Assembly (NCBI GenBank): GCA_963621975.1 | Contig: CAVFGI010000014.1 | Location: 1 to 46,126 of the forward strand | Length of the DNA stretch: 46,126 bases | Source: UBA9732 sp963621975 | Lineage (GTDB): Bacteria > Spirochaetota > Spirochaetia > Sphaerochaetales > Sphaerochaetaceae | Reading direction: 5' to 3' | Part shown: positions 27,578 through 36,170 of the stretch, piece by piece | Layout: each line of letters begins with the position of its first letter | Position numbering within the stretch: position 1 is the stretch's first letter | The notes under the pieces: model-generated | Database searches by the model: none | The model's input: the letters and a program-made list of their open reading frames with translations, nothing else | What the model was told of the DNA's origin: nothing | Position numbers and translations under genes: made by a program

Positions 27578-28398
27578 GGCCCTAATACTGCAAAAACGCA
27601 AATTACAAGGCAAATTGCAGCTTGTACCAAGAGCATGGGGCCAGAATTATAAGCCTGAGTGAATAGTGCATTGGTAGTGACAGCTGCATTGGGATAAGTA
27701 AAAAACCAGGCATTGATGAGGTTATTTGCAATGTGGATTCCTAGCGCTGCGCCAATGCTGTGTGTTTTAAGCGTAACAAGCATAAGTGTAAAGCCCATCA
27801 TGAAATAAAATCCCATGGCGTAGAAGGCACTACTTCCAGAGACCTCGGGATTGGAGAAGTGTGCAATTGCAAAAAACAGTGCAGATGCAAGGCAATAGAT
27901 GAGAATCTGCCGAGCTCTGGTTTCCATTGTATCAGATACAAAATAAGCAATGTAGGCACGGGTTAGGAGCTCTTCCAAAAGTGCTGCTACAATGACCAGT
28001 GCTAGTGCTAGAGCCCAGTCCAAGACCCACCCGCTAGTAGAAAGGGTGTAGGTGAACTCTTCTGGATGAAGAGACATGCTAATGAAAGAGACAGCAAAGC
28101 CAGAGATAAGCATTGCACCAAAGCCAATGAAAAGCCCTTTAAAGTCTAAATGGCCATTTTCTCCAAACAACTTGCAGACTGGGAACTTTAAGAAGTATTT
28201 AATTACAGCTAAAGCAATTAGTATGAAGGCACAATAACTCATTATATTAAGCACAAGCTCCATTCTATAGCCTGTGCTAAAAGTTGGCATGACAAGAGAG
28301 AGTAAAATCCATGCTATATAGATTAAAGGCAGCCCAAAGAACCACTTAACTAGGCGGCTCATTTCTTCTTTAGCATATATGGGTTTTCGTACTTTCAT
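27541..28398 (-). CDS. CPBP-family intramembrane metalloprotease (Abi/CAAX type)
   Basis: 285 residues with about eight hydrophobic segments. The three family motifs are present: EELLTRAY (EExxxR) near 150, FFAIAHF (FxxxH) near 180, and HIANN (HxxxN type) near 235. Relatives include CAAX prenyl proteases and bacteriocin-immunity proteins; the substrate here is unknown. The start at 28398 follows AAGGAAGG. The upstream gene's stop and this start share one base (TAATG), so the genes are coupled. It is the last gene of the aroA operon and overlaps the addA tail. Confidence 0.87.
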   Translation of the reverse strand: MKVRKPIYAKEEMSRLVKWFFGLPLIYIAWILLSLVMPTFSTGYRMELVLNIMSYCAFILIALAVIKYFLKFPVCKLFGENGHLDFKGLFIGFGAMLISGFAVSFISMSLHPEEFTYTLSTSGWVLDWALALALVIVAALLEELLTRAYIAYFVSDTMETRARQILIYCLASALFFAIAHFSNPEVSGSSAFYAMGFYFMMGFTLMLVTLKTHSIGAALGIHIANNLINAWFFTYPNAAVTTNALFTQAYNSGPMLLVQAAICLVICVFAVLGPHSFKTRSSSLK

Positions 28399-28862
28399 TA
28401 TAGCCTTCCTTTGGAATTCTTCATGTGAAGGCGAGTTAGCCAACTACCTTTTGCAATTTTTACAGCACCAGAAGATAAGTCTTTGCATAGAGCGTCCAAA
28501 ACCGTGGCGTCATTCATGCAATTTGCATTAAGAGTTGTGCTGTAACTTGGAAGACATCCTGTCTTTGCACATAAGCGTTCAACCACCTTGAGGGCATATT
28601 TAGGTTTTTCACACACGCAAATTGAGGCAAGATATTCAAGAGCTACAAGATCTATACTTCCAAAGCCTTCTTTCAGTAGCTTGACAACCTTATCCGATAC
28701 ATCTTTTCCTGTCTTGTAATAAAGTAGCGTAATCTCGTTAGCTTCTTCCAAGATTGTTGGTGCCTCCAGGGCGTTTTCCAATTTGACAGCATCTCCATCC
28801 AAGCGTTTTGCAATCTCTCCTGCAATGATTTCAAGTCCATCCTCAAATACTATTCGCATCAT
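28398..28862 (-). CDS. Unknown small cytoplasmic protein in the aroA operon
   Basis: 154 residues, not recognised. It begins MMRIVFEDGLEIIAGEIAKRLDG and contains a hydrophobic strand-like segment (EITLLYYKTG) and a long helix-rich centre with several cysteines (ASICVC, CAKTGC, NANC). The alternating pattern of strands and helices suggests an alpha/beta fold, possibly flavodoxin-like, but no signature confirms it. The start at 28862 has GAGGTGAT just upstream, inside a 13-bp sequence present twice. It lies between aroA and the CPBP gene. Confidence 0.7.
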   Translation of the reverse strand: MMRIVFEDGLEIIAGEIAKRLDGDAVKLENALEAPTILEEANEITLLYYKTGKDVSDKVVKLLKEGFGSIDLVALEYLASICVCEKPKYALKVVERLCAKTGCLPSYSTTLNANCMNDATVLDALCKDLSSGAVKIAKGSWLTRLHMKNSKGRL

Positions 28863-28864
28863 GT

Positions 28865-28890
28865 TATCACCTCTAATTATCACCTCTAAT
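28865..28890. repeat. 13-bp tandem duplication of a ribosome binding site
   Basis: On the minus strand ATTAGAGGTGATA occurs twice in a row (28878-28890, 28865-28877). The first copy spans the aroA stop and the second supplies the Shine-Dalgarno of the next gene. Confidence 0.9.
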
Positions 28891-30151
28891 GTACCGATAC
28901 CCTTGCAAAGAGATCAAAAAAGTTTGGAAAGGTTATTGAAGCTGCGCTGGAACCTAGAATTGTAAGCTTACTGATACATTTTAGAGATGCTAGTGCCATG
29001 GCCATTACAATTCTGTGATCTCCGTAGCCATCAATTTCAGTTGCTGTAAATCTATCTATTGGATAAGCAACAAGTCCATCTTCAAGCTCTTGAGCTTGAC
29101 CGCCAAGTGCATTGATGTTATTCACAAGAACCTTAATTCTATCGGTCTCTTTAAGACGGGCTTGCGGGGTGTTGTAAAGCCTCACGGGTCCTGTTGCAAA
29201 ACAGCCTGTGATTGAAAGAGCGGGGAGGGCGTCCGGCATATCGTTTAGGTCAAAGTCTCCTGCACTGAGACGGTTTGGCCCAGTGACAGTCACAGAATTG
29301 CCTTCCCAATTCACAAAACAGCCCATTTTGGAGAGGATTTTTAGTATTCCCTTATCTCCTTGAGGATCATTTGGATCTAGATCATTAACAGTTACCGTTC
29401 CACCTGTTATGGCTGCCGCACAGAAAAAGAATGAAGCAGAAGAAAAATCTCCGTTAATCTTATCTTCAAAAGGAGTGTAGTGTTGACCACCACGAACATT
29501 AAAGATGGTCATGTTCTTGTCTCGTTGGAAGTTAATATGCTGTTTATTAAGCCATGCTTCTGTCATGTTGACGTACGGTTTTTCGTTTAAAAGTGGAACT
29601 TGGATTGTTGTATCTTCACTAGCCATTGGACATGCAAGAAGAAGGGCTGACAAATATTGACTTGTCATACATTTGATAGAGGTTTTTCCGCCTTTTAGAG
29701 GCCCCTGTAGTGTGAATGGAGCATTGATTGCATCATTGGGGTAAATAGTTGCACCAAGTTCTTTAAGACTGCTGAGAAGTGGACCAATTGGGCGTTTGCT
29801 TAGTTGTTCATCCCCTCTGAATGTGAGCCGAATGTCAAATGCACAACTCATTGCACTGGCAAGATATAATGTGGTTCCACTATTGTTGCAATCAAGTGAA
29901 AGTGCCCCATCTTTGATAAGATTAGTTGAGTCTATAACCAGTGTTTTTCCATCATCTTGCCATGTAATTTTTGCTCCAAGTTGTTTACAAAGCTGTATGC
30001 AAGATTCTGTGTCTTTAGAAACTAGGGGATTGTGCAGTATGCTTACACCTCTAGCAAATAGTCCAATTAATAATGCTCTAATAGTTTGACTCTTAGAGCC
30101 CGGTATATCAATTTGCCCACACACTCCAGCGGGGAATAATGTCATATCCAT
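28886..30151 (-). CDS. aroA: 3-phosphoshikimate 1-carboxyvinyltransferase (EPSP synthase)
   Basis: 421 residues, standard length. It is the sixth enzyme of the shikimate pathway, joining phosphoenolpyruvate to shikimate-3-phosphate. Signatures: PGSKSQTIRALLIGLFA near 18-35, DCNNSGTTLYLASAM near 83 (LDCGNSGT-type loop; here Asn replaces the usual Gly), TSQYLSALLLACP near 162, GDFSSASFFFCAAAI near 230, and LKETDRI near 335. The stretch after the start lacks a ribosome binding site; a TAGAAT box is 9 bp before the ATG. The presence of aroA shows that aromatic amino acids or chorismate are made. It sits 33 bp downstream of fic. Confidence 0.96.
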   Translation of the reverse strand: MDMTLFPAGVCGQIDIPGSKSQTIRALLIGLFARGVSILHNPLVSKDTESCIQLCKQLGAKITWQDDGKTLVIDSTNLIKDGALSLDCNNSGTTLYLASAMSCAFDIRLTFRGDEQLSKRPIGPLLSSLKELGATIYPNDAINAPFTLQGPLKGGKTSIKCMTSQYLSALLLACPMASEDTTIQVPLLNEKPYVNMTEAWLNKQHINFQRDKNMTIFNVRGGQHYTPFEDKINGDFSSASFFFCAAAITGGTVTVNDLDPNDPQGDKGILKILSKMGCFVNWEGNSVTVTGPNRLSAGDFDLNDMPDALPALSITGCFATGPVRLYNTPQARLKETDRIKVLVNNINALGGQAQELEDGLVAYPIDRFTATEIDGYGDHRIVMAMALASLKCISKLTILGSSAASITFPNFFDLFARVSVH

Positions 30152-30184
30152 AGCAGATAGATTCTACACCAAAACCCCTAAAGC

Positions 30185-31309
30185 TCAAAGAGATATTTCA
30201 GAGGTTTTTGCAAAAACATCTTCATTGAAATAATAGCCGGTGTTTCTGCCACTTTCACCAGAGGGAATTAGAAACCCTTTTTTCACTAGATGCTGTATGT
30301 CTCTGAAGGCAACAGTATTTGAGCATTTGGTAATTTTCATCCACTTTTCTGTGGTGAGTTTTCCAAAGAAAGAGCCATCTGCAAGTTTGTACAACATGCT
30401 CATTTCCCTTGAGTTAAATTCGTTTGGGTCAAGAGATTTCATAAAGGCAGTTGTTGAGAGTGTCTTCTTTAGCATTAACCGTGATTGTTTAATACATTGT
30501 GTAACAAGGTTAAGAAACCAGACGCACCACGGGGATATATCCATGCTTTGGTTATTAACAGAGGTACTTTGAATCTGATTGTAGTAGGACGTTCTATCTT
30601 TCAAAATTCCTGTAGAGATATTAAATGCATGAAATGCATCATTGGAGTTTTTGCTTATAATGTAATCTGCTATTGCCCTTGAAATTCTTCCGTTTCCGTC
30701 TTCAAAAGGGTGAATAATTACAAACCACAAAGATGCAATTGCAGCTTTAAGAAAGCAATCTAAAGCTGTGTTGTTTATGAAATCTAATAGCCTATTTATT
30801 TCCTGCTCAACAAATTGAGGAGGGACTGCTTCATAAACAACTTCATTCATTTTGCCTGAAAACTTCATTACATATTCAGGACCTTCTCTATACTCTCCAA
30901 TTTGTTTTGGTTTAAGTCCAGCTTTATTCTCAAATAGCTTAATATGCCAAGCAAAGAGCCTTTCAGAAGTTAAGGGTTCATGATTTTCTAAAGCATCTAA
31001 CACCATGGATAATATGCTTTGAGCATATGCGCTATCCTTAGATTTACCAGTGAAAACAACATCTAAATGTTTAGAGACTGAAGAGTAGACAGAATCAACA
31101 TCAATATTTTCTCCTTCTATGGAAAGAGAAGAAACAATATCTTCTGTTAAGTTCTTTGTAGTCAGCAAGTTCTTTGTTTGATTATCAATTAGAGAGTAAG
31201 CTAAATTGGTCTTTTCTTTTTCAGAATAGAGTCTTTTAAGTGCTTCAGACACTAAGGGAGAGTTGTAAACAAAATTTGGCCATTGTTTGTTTTCCCAAAT
31301 GTAGTTCAT
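30185..31309 (-). CDS. Fic-domain AMP-transferase with N-terminal DUF4172 and C-terminal winged helix
   Basis: 374 residues. The N-terminal MNYIWENKQWPNF is typical of the DUF4172 module. The inhibitory-helix motif SLSIEGE near residue 65-71 fits (S/T)xxxE(G/N), marking an N-terminally self-inhibited (class II) Fic protein. The active site HPFEDGNGR is near 198-206. The last 80-90 residues look like a winged helix, with KWMKITKCSNTVAFRDIQHLVKKG. Such enzymes transfer AMP to proteins. The start at 31309 is chosen by family pattern and promoter position; the frame opens at 31384. Its DNA-binding tail and the palindromes in its promoter suggest it represses itself. No antitoxin gene is next to it. 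Confidence 0.92.
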   Translation of the reverse strand: MNYIWENKQWPNFVYNSPLVSEALKRLYSEKEKTNLAYSLIDNQTKNLLTTKNLTEDIVSSLSIEGENIDVDSVYSSVSKHLDVVFTGKSKDSAYAQSILSMVLDALENHEPLTSERLFAWHIKLFENKAGLKPKQIGEYREGPEYVMKFSGKMNEVVYEAVPPQFVEQEINRLLDFINNTALDCFLKAAIASLWFVIIHPFEDGNGRISRAIADYIISKNSNDAFHAFNISTGILKDRTSYYNQIQSTSVNNQSMDISPWCVWFLNLVTQCIKQSRLMLKKTLSTTAFMKSLDPNEFNSREMSMLYKLADGSFFGKLTTEKWMKITKCSNTVAFRDIQHLVKKGFLIPSGESGRNTGYYFNEDVFAKTSEISL

Positions 31310-31315
31310 GCTTTG

Positions 31316-31344
31316 ATTATAACATTTCATTTTTGAAATGAAAA
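31316..31344 (-). promoter_or_regulatory. Promoter of fic, apparently leaderless
   Basis: Minus-strand TTTTCA (31339-31344), 17 bp, perfect TATAAT (31316-31321). The ATG is 6 bp further on, with no ribosome binding site. The spacer is filled by operator copy 1. Confidence 0.6.
31323..31340. promoter_or_regulatory. Operator copy 1 in the fic promoter
   Basis: An 18-bp perfect inverted repeat, CATTTCA-TTTT-TGAAATG, lying exactly between the -35 and -10 boxes. A bound protein would block RNA polymerase. Confidence 0.65.
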
Positions 31345-31351
31345 GACTAAA

Positions 31352-31369
31352 CATTTCATTTTTGAAAGG
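31352..31369. promoter_or_regulatory. Operator copy 2 upstream of the fic promoter
   Basis: CATTTCA-TTTT-TGAAAGG, the same sequence with one base changed (T to G near its right end). It is centred 29 bp from copy 1, close to three helical turns. Confidence 0.6.
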
Positions 31370-31447
31370 AAAACTGCTAGACAAAGTTGGTGCAAACAGA
31401 GCTTAAAACATCTTGACTGTTAAGGGCATAAAAGACAGACTCAAAGC

Positions 31448-32794
31448 ATGGCAAAAGACAAATTTCTTTACATTGAAAACCTAGGTTGTGCAAAAAATCA
31501 GGTGGATGCTGAGGTTATGGCACACAACCTTGAAAAAGACGGTTGGAAACTCACAGATGAAGCTTCTTTAGCTAGTTTGATAATTGTAAATACATGCGGT
31601 TTTATTGAAAGTGCACGAGAAGAATCAATTAACTTTTTTTTCTCTCTAAGAGAGCAAAATCCAAAGGCAAAAATTATTGTTTCAGGGTGCCTGGCACAAC
31701 GCTATGCACAGGACTTGGAAACGCAACTTCCTGAGGCAAACGGGGTGTTTGGCAACCGTAATCTTGCAGAAATCAACACATTTGTCCAAGAGGTTGAAAG
31801 TCAACCTAAAACCAAGCCGGTTGTTCTTACTCCAGAATATCCAGATCCCGATTCTGAAAGCGACGAGCGCAATAAACTCTTTAATTTTCCTGGAAGTGCA
31901 TACTTGAAGATATCTGAAGGTTGCAATCATAGATGTGGATATTGTGCAATTCCACTTATTCGTGGCTCATTGCGTTCTAGACCAAAGAATGCTGTCTTAA
32001 CAGAAGCTAAAAGATTGATTTCAACTGGAATTAAAGAACTCAATTTAATTGCACAAGATCTTGCGGCCTACGGAACAGACTGGGACGGACAAAGTCATTT
32101 CTGTGAACTTCTTAAAGATATTGCAGACTTAGACGGAGAATTTAGAGTTCGTATGCTTTATATCCATCCCGATGCTTTCCCTATGGAATTAATTGATTTA
32201 GTGAAAAATAATCCAAAAATTATTCCATATTTTGATATCCCATTTCAGCATGCAAGCCCCAAATTATTGGTACCCATGAAGAGAACAGGCAATTGTTTAG
32301 TCTATGAGAAGCTGATTGATACAATTCGTAGTAAGCTTGATAACTGTGTTATTAGAACTACAATTATGCTTGGTTTTCCCGGTGATACCAAGGAAGACTT
32401 TGATGAGGTTTATAAATTTGTTGAGCATTGCCGGTTTAACTGGATGGGATCTTTTCTTTACTCCAGAGAAGAAGGAACCTATGCTTGGGATTTAACTACT
32501 GAAGAAGAACATAAAGCACTTGTCAAAAAAGCCAAAACTTGGCAAAAGAAGCTTGGAAAACTTCAAGAGAAAATCTCTTCTCAGCGTCTTGAGGAATTTG
32601 TGGGTCAAGAATGTGATGTTCTTATTGAAGAGATTATTGAAGGTGAAGACTTGGCTATTGGAAGAATTTGGGCCCAGGCTCCTGAGGTTGATGGCCTTAC
32701 TGTTGTTATGGGCAGAGATATGATTCCTGGTCAGGTTTATAGATGTGGTATTAGAAAGGTCAATGGCATTGATTTGGAGGCTGTTAAAATATGA
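31448..32794 (+). CDS. rimO: Ribosomal protein S12 methylthiotransferase
   Basis: 448 residues. The N-terminal UPF0004 domain has ENLGCAKNQVDAEVM with the first cluster cysteine, followed by Cys in NTCGFIE and SGCLAQRY. The radical-SAM motif CNHRCGYCAIP is near 158, and a C-terminal TRAM domain spans about 380-448. LGCAKNQVD distinguishes RimO from MiaB. It thiolates the Asp residue of S12. The stop overlaps the pcrA start by ATGA. No clear ribosome binding site precedes 31448. Confidence 0.95.
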   Translation: MAKDKFLYIENLGCAKNQVDAEVMAHNLEKDGWKLTDEASLASLIIVNTCGFIESAREESINFFFSLREQNPKAKIIVSGCLAQRYAQDLETQLPEANGVFGNRNLAEINTFVQEVESQPKTKPVVLTPEYPDPDSESDERNKLFNFPGSAYLKISEGCNHRCGYCAIPLIRGSLRSRPKNAVLTEAKRLISTGIKELNLIAQDLAAYGTDWDGQSHFCELLKDIADLDGEFRVRMLYIHPDAFPMELIDLVKNNPKIIPYFDIPFQHASPKLLVPMKRTGNCLVYEKLIDTIRSKLDNCVIRTTIMLGFPGDTKEDFDEVYKFVEHCRFNWMGSFLYSREEGTYAWDLTTEEEHKALVKKAKTWQKKLGKLQEKISSQRLEEFVGQECDVLIEEIIEGEDLAIGRIWAQAPEVDGLTVVMGRDMIPGQVYRCGIRKVNGIDLEAVKI

Positions 32795-35097
32795 TTCCAA
32801 TTGATGAATTGCTTTTACAACTCAATGATGAGCAGCGTAAGGCTGTTATGATAAATGAAGGCTCGTTGTTGGTTTTTGCTGGTGCTGGAAGTGGCAAAAC
32901 TAGAGTTATTACTACTAAAATTGCCTATGCAATTGAGAAACTTGGTATTCAGCCATGGCAAATTCTTGCTGTTACATTTACAAACAGAGCCTGTAAGGAA
33001 ATGCAAGAAAGAGTTTCTTCTTTTGTTGGAGAAGAAAAAGGTTCTCAAGTTATGATAAAGACATTTCACTCTTTTGGTGTTTGGCTTTTAAGAAAGTATG
33101 GCACAAGAGTAGGGTTAAATGAGAACTTCAAAATTTATGATGATGACGATAGTGTAACTCTATTGACTCAAGAATTTGCTGGCTCTGAGTTTAATAGAAA
33201 GACTCTTGCAGAGTATTACAAGAAAATCTCAGTTCTAAAAGATAAGATGCAAAAGCCAAATGGCATGGAAGATAGGCTCGCTATTTGTTATTCAAGATAT
33301 CAAAGTGCTTTAGCTAGAACAGGAAATGTTGACTTTGCAGATATGATTATCAAATCCATTGAATTACTACAGAAAGATCCTGAAGTAAAGCAACATGTTC
33401 ACAATAGATTTAAGATGATTTTGGTGGATGAGTATCAAGATTCAAACAAGGCACAATTCTTGCTATTAAAAGAACTTGTTGGACCTAAAACTTTTGTCTG
33501 TGCAGTTGGAGATGATGACCAAAGTATCTACCGTTTTAGAGGAGCTGAAGTTCAAAATATTTTGGACTTTGCAAATCAATTTCCCAATACTCAAAAGGTT
33601 GTTCTTGGAAAGAATTATAGATGCACGCAGAGTATTTTGGCGGCTGCAAATGATGTTATTACAAAAAACAACACCAGAGTTAAAAAGTCCCTAAGTGCTG
33701 TAAATCATGGTGGGCAGCTTCCGCAGGTTTTTTACTTGAATACAGGACGTGATGAGGCAGATAAGGTAGTTGAAATCCTTAAGAAAGCTAACCTAAAAGA
33801 CCCTAATGCTTACAATAATAGTGCTGTGCTTTACAGGACTAATGCGCAATCAAAGGACTTTGAAGACCGTTTTATGCTTAATTCCATTCCATACCATTTG
33901 GTTGGCTCCCTTAGGTTTTACGACAGAGAAGAGGTCAGGGACTGCATTGCTTTGATTTCGCTTTTATCTAATCCTAAGGATTCGGTAGCTTACCAGCGAA
34001 TGATTAATAAACCTGCACGTAAGGTTGGTGATACAAGTGTTGGCAAAATTCTGGAATATTCTCATTCTAATCTAATGGTGGATGGAGACTTAATTCAAAG
34101 CTCAAAAAATGCTATTGAAGAGGGAATAATTAAAGGTGGTGCTGTAGGAGGAGTTGCAGAGTTTCTTAATGCTTATTTTAATTGCCAGCAACAATTTGGA
34201 GTTATTTCCAATGGTGATCTTTTGGAGAAAATGCTCAGTGATTTTGGTATCCTAAAATACTACAGACAACGTGATATGGATGAGCATAATGATGTAAACA
34301 AACGCACCGATAACCTTGATCAACTTGTCAGTATGCTTTCTCTTCCAGAATTCTCAGATGGGCAAGAAGGTATTAATGCTTTCTTGGAATTTGCAGCCTT
34401 GGATCCATCATCTCTCAATAATGCAGAAGGTAAAAAAGAAGATGGCGTTACTCTAATCACCATGCATAACACCAAGGGTCTTGAGTATGATAGGGTCTTC
34501 ATGGTTGGCATGGAGGATGAGATCTTTCCCGGAAACAGAGAAGATAGTACTGAGGCCGATCTTGAAGAGGAGCGGCGTATTTGCTATGTTGCAATGACAC
34601 GTGCCAGAAAAGAACTCTATATGACCACAACATTTAGTCGTATGCGCTGGGGAATGTCCCAAAGAGAGACTCCTAGTATGTTTTTAAAGGAAATATCTCC
34701 TGAACATGTGGAAGAAATAAAAACAAATTCCAGGGATATCGGTTTTGGGGGATATGACTGGGGCTCTGACTGGGGCTCTGACTGGTATGAAAGACCCAAG
34801 TACTGCTATCACAAAACTGAGCCGGTTAAGAACGCTGGGCCTAAGCCTTCTGAGGTGGGCAAGTACAATATCCGCAATATGGCAAAGCCTATCTTGGTGA
34901 AGAAGGCAAACAAGGTGGAACAGCCTGCCAAAAAAGTGGAGTTTGCTGTTAATGACCGCATTAAAAGTGACTTCTATGGTGAAGGGACTATAGTTAAATT
35001 GAGGATGTCAGCTGGGCGTGAAGTCTTTGATGTGAAGTTCGATAACGGGCGTATGGGAACGTTTTCAAAAGATAAGGCTAGTTTTGTGAAGATTTGA
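32791..35097 (+). CDS. pcrA: UvrD/PcrA-type DNA helicase
   Basis: 768 residues. Walker A AGAGSGKT near 30, TFTNRACKEMQ, motif II VDEYQDSN near 212, GDDDQSIYRFRGA near 240, NYRC, LITMHNTKGLEYDRVF near 555, and VAMTRARKEL. The C-terminal extension includes a GYDWGSDWGSDWYER stretch (a duplicated GSDW) and a Tudor-like module (FYGEGTIVKLRM...FDVKFDNGRMGTF) as in PcrA, which binds RNA polymerase in other bacteria. A 3'-5' helicase for repair and clearing of transcription-replication conflicts. Translation is coupled to rimO. Confidence 0.93.
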   Translation: MIPIDELLLQLNDEQRKAVMINEGSLLVFAGAGSGKTRVITTKIAYAIEKLGIQPWQILAVTFTNRACKEMQERVSSFVGEEKGSQVMIKTFHSFGVWLLRKYGTRVGLNENFKIYDDDDSVTLLTQEFAGSEFNRKTLAEYYKKISVLKDKMQKPNGMEDRLAICYSRYQSALARTGNVDFADMIIKSIELLQKDPEVKQHVHNRFKMILVDEYQDSNKAQFLLLKELVGPKTFVCAVGDDDQSIYRFRGAEVQNILDFANQFPNTQKVVLGKNYRCTQSILAAANDVITKNNTRVKKSLSAVNHGGQLPQVFYLNTGRDEADKVVEILKKANLKDPNAYNNSAVLYRTNAQSKDFEDRFMLNSIPYHLVGSLRFYDREEVRDCIALISLLSNPKDSVAYQRMINKPARKVGDTSVGKILEYSHSNLMVDGDLIQSSKNAIEEGIIKGGAVGGVAEFLNAYFNCQQQFGVISNGDLLEKMLSDFGILKYYRQRDMDEHNDVNKRTDNLDQLVSMLSLPEFSDGQEGINAFLEFAALDPSSLNNAEGKKEDGVTLITMHNTKGLEYDRVFMVGMEDEIFPGNREDSTEADLEEERRICYVAMTRARKELYMTTTFSRMRWGMSQRETPSMFLKEISPEHVEEIKTNSRDIGFGGYDWGSDWGSDWYERPKYCYHKTEPVKNAGPKPSEVGKYNIRNMAKPILVKKANKVEQPAKKVEFAVNDRIKSDFYGEGTIVKLRMSAGREVFDVKFDNGRMGTFSKDKASFVKI

Positions 35098-35109
35098 AGC
35101 TCTCACCAC

Positions 35110-35137
35110 TAGACAAAGTCTACCGTTGAAATATATT
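35110..35137 (+). promoter_or_regulatory. Promoter of the rplM-rpsI leader
   Basis: TAGACA (35110-35115), 16 bp, TATATT (35132-35137). The predicted start near 35144 coincides with the first base of the long leader described next. Confidence 0.5.
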
Positions 35138-35143
35138 ATCTGA

Positions 35144-35276
35144 TTCGTGCGCCGTTTTGTCTGCTTGCGCAAAGGGACTCAAACCCCTTTCCCACGGGGT
35201 TCCAAAGTGTGAGGTTGGCTAAGGCGGGTTGCAAGACCTGAAGACCGCTCATTGGATGGTGTTGGAGCTGCACGAA
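35144..35276 (+). ncRNA. Candidate structured leader RNA upstream of rplM
   Basis: About 133 nt closed by a 7-bp pairing, TTCGTGC (35144-35150) with GCACGAA (35270-35276). Inside are two mutually exclusive 6-bp hairpins: AAAGGG (35171-35176) with CCCTTT (35185-35190), and AACCCC (35182-35187) with GGGGTT (35196-35201). A further GC-rich hairpin (GCGG/CCGC, 35224-35248) follows. It is more GC-rich than its surroundings and contains no sensible reading frame. It may be an autoregulatory leader bound by a ribosomal protein. A 7-bp match alone could arise by chance. Confidence 0.4.
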
Positions 35277-35301
35277 AAAACATTTTTATACAGGTGTTTA
35301 T

Positions 35302-35730
35302 ATGAAGACTATTTTTGTAAAGCCACAATCAGTGGAAAAAAAGTGGTACTTGATTGACGCTGAGGGCCAGGAGCTCGGACGTGTTGCAGTTAAGGCCGCA
35401 AATATCCTTCGTGGCAAGAATAAACCAGAGTATGTCCCAAACGAGGACATGGGTGATTATGTTATTATCATCAATGCAGCAAAGGCAGCTATGTCCGGCA
35501 ACAAGGCCAATGACAAGATGTATCGCCGTGTTTCCATGTATCCAGGTGGAATGAAAGAAGAGACTTATGCTCAGATGGTAGTTCGCAAACCTACATATCC
35601 ACTTGAACACGCAGTTAAGGGTATGCTTCCAAAGGGACCACTCGGACGCAAGCTCTTCACCAATATGAAGGTCTATGCTGACGCTAATCATCCACATGCA
35701 GCACAGCAGCCAATTAAGGTTGAATTCTAA
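35302..35730 (+). CDS. rplM: 50S ribosomal protein L13
   Basis: 142 residues, full length. It contains KKWYLIDAEGQELGRVA near 13, GDYVIIINA near 53, MYRRVSMYPGG, and the L13 signature region AVKGMLPKGPLGRKLF near 108. Part of the large ribosomal subunit. AGGTG lies 5 bp before the start. First gene of rplM-rpsI, with 11 bp between them. Confidence 0.98.
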   Translation: MKTIFVKPQSVEKKWYLIDAEGQELGRVAVKAANILRGKNKPEYVPNEDMGDYVIIINAAKAAMSGNKANDKMYRRVSMYPGGMKEETYAQMVVRKPTYPLEHAVKGMLPKGPLGRKLFTNMKVYADANHPHAAQQPIKVEF

Positions 35731-35741
35731 GGGGTTTGAAG

Positions 35742-36152
35742 ATGGCAAAGACAGAAGAAAAGAACATTAACCTTGGTCAGGGCACAGGTAGAAGAAAGAC
35801 AGCTGTTGCTCGTGTCTATCTCCGTGAAGGTAGTGGCAAGATTACTATTAACGGAAGAGAGCTTGAAGAGTACTTCAAAGATCCTCTTTGCGTTTATCAG
35901 GTAAAGCAGCCTTTGGATGTCACAGATAACCTTTCAAAGTTTGATATTGTCATCACTGTTTGTGGTGGTGGTCCTTCCGGCCAGGCAGGTGCTTGCCGTC
36001 ATGGTATTGCACGTGCTCTCGTTGCTGAAAATGAAGCTAACAGACCTGCTCTCCATGAGAACGGCTTCCTTACAAGAGACCCAAGAATGGTGGAAAGAAA
36101 GAAGTACGGTCAGAGAGGTGCAAGACGCCGCTTCCAGTTCTCAAAACGTTAG
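35742..36152 (+). CDS. rpsI: 30S ribosomal protein S9
   Basis: 136 residues. GTGRRKTAVARVYLREGSGKITING near 14, GGGPSGQAGACRHGIARAL near 70 (the S9 signature), and the basic tail KKYGQRGARRRFQFSKR that reaches the P site. The start at 35742 follows GGGG; an in-frame TTG at 35736 is rejected. Co-transcribed with rplM; a terminator hairpin lies 40 bp downstream. Confidence 0.98.
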   Translation: MAKTEEKNINLGQGTGRRKTAVARVYLREGSGKITINGRELEEYFKDPLCVYQVKQPLDVTDNLSKFDIVITVCGGGPSGQAGACRHGIARALVAENEANRPALHENGFLTRDPRMVERKKYGQRGARRRFQFSKR

Positions 36153-36170
36153 TTTTGTACTGCTGTACAT

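Noticed and set aside
30185..31309. Fic toxin-antitoxin pair
   Set aside because: No small antitoxin gene lies next to it; the inhibitory helix is inside the Fic protein itself.
35144..35276. SRP RNA or RNase P RNA before rplM
   Set aside because: The SRP domain IV core (GGTCAGG...AGCAGCC) and the RNase P core (GAGGAAAGTCC) are absent.
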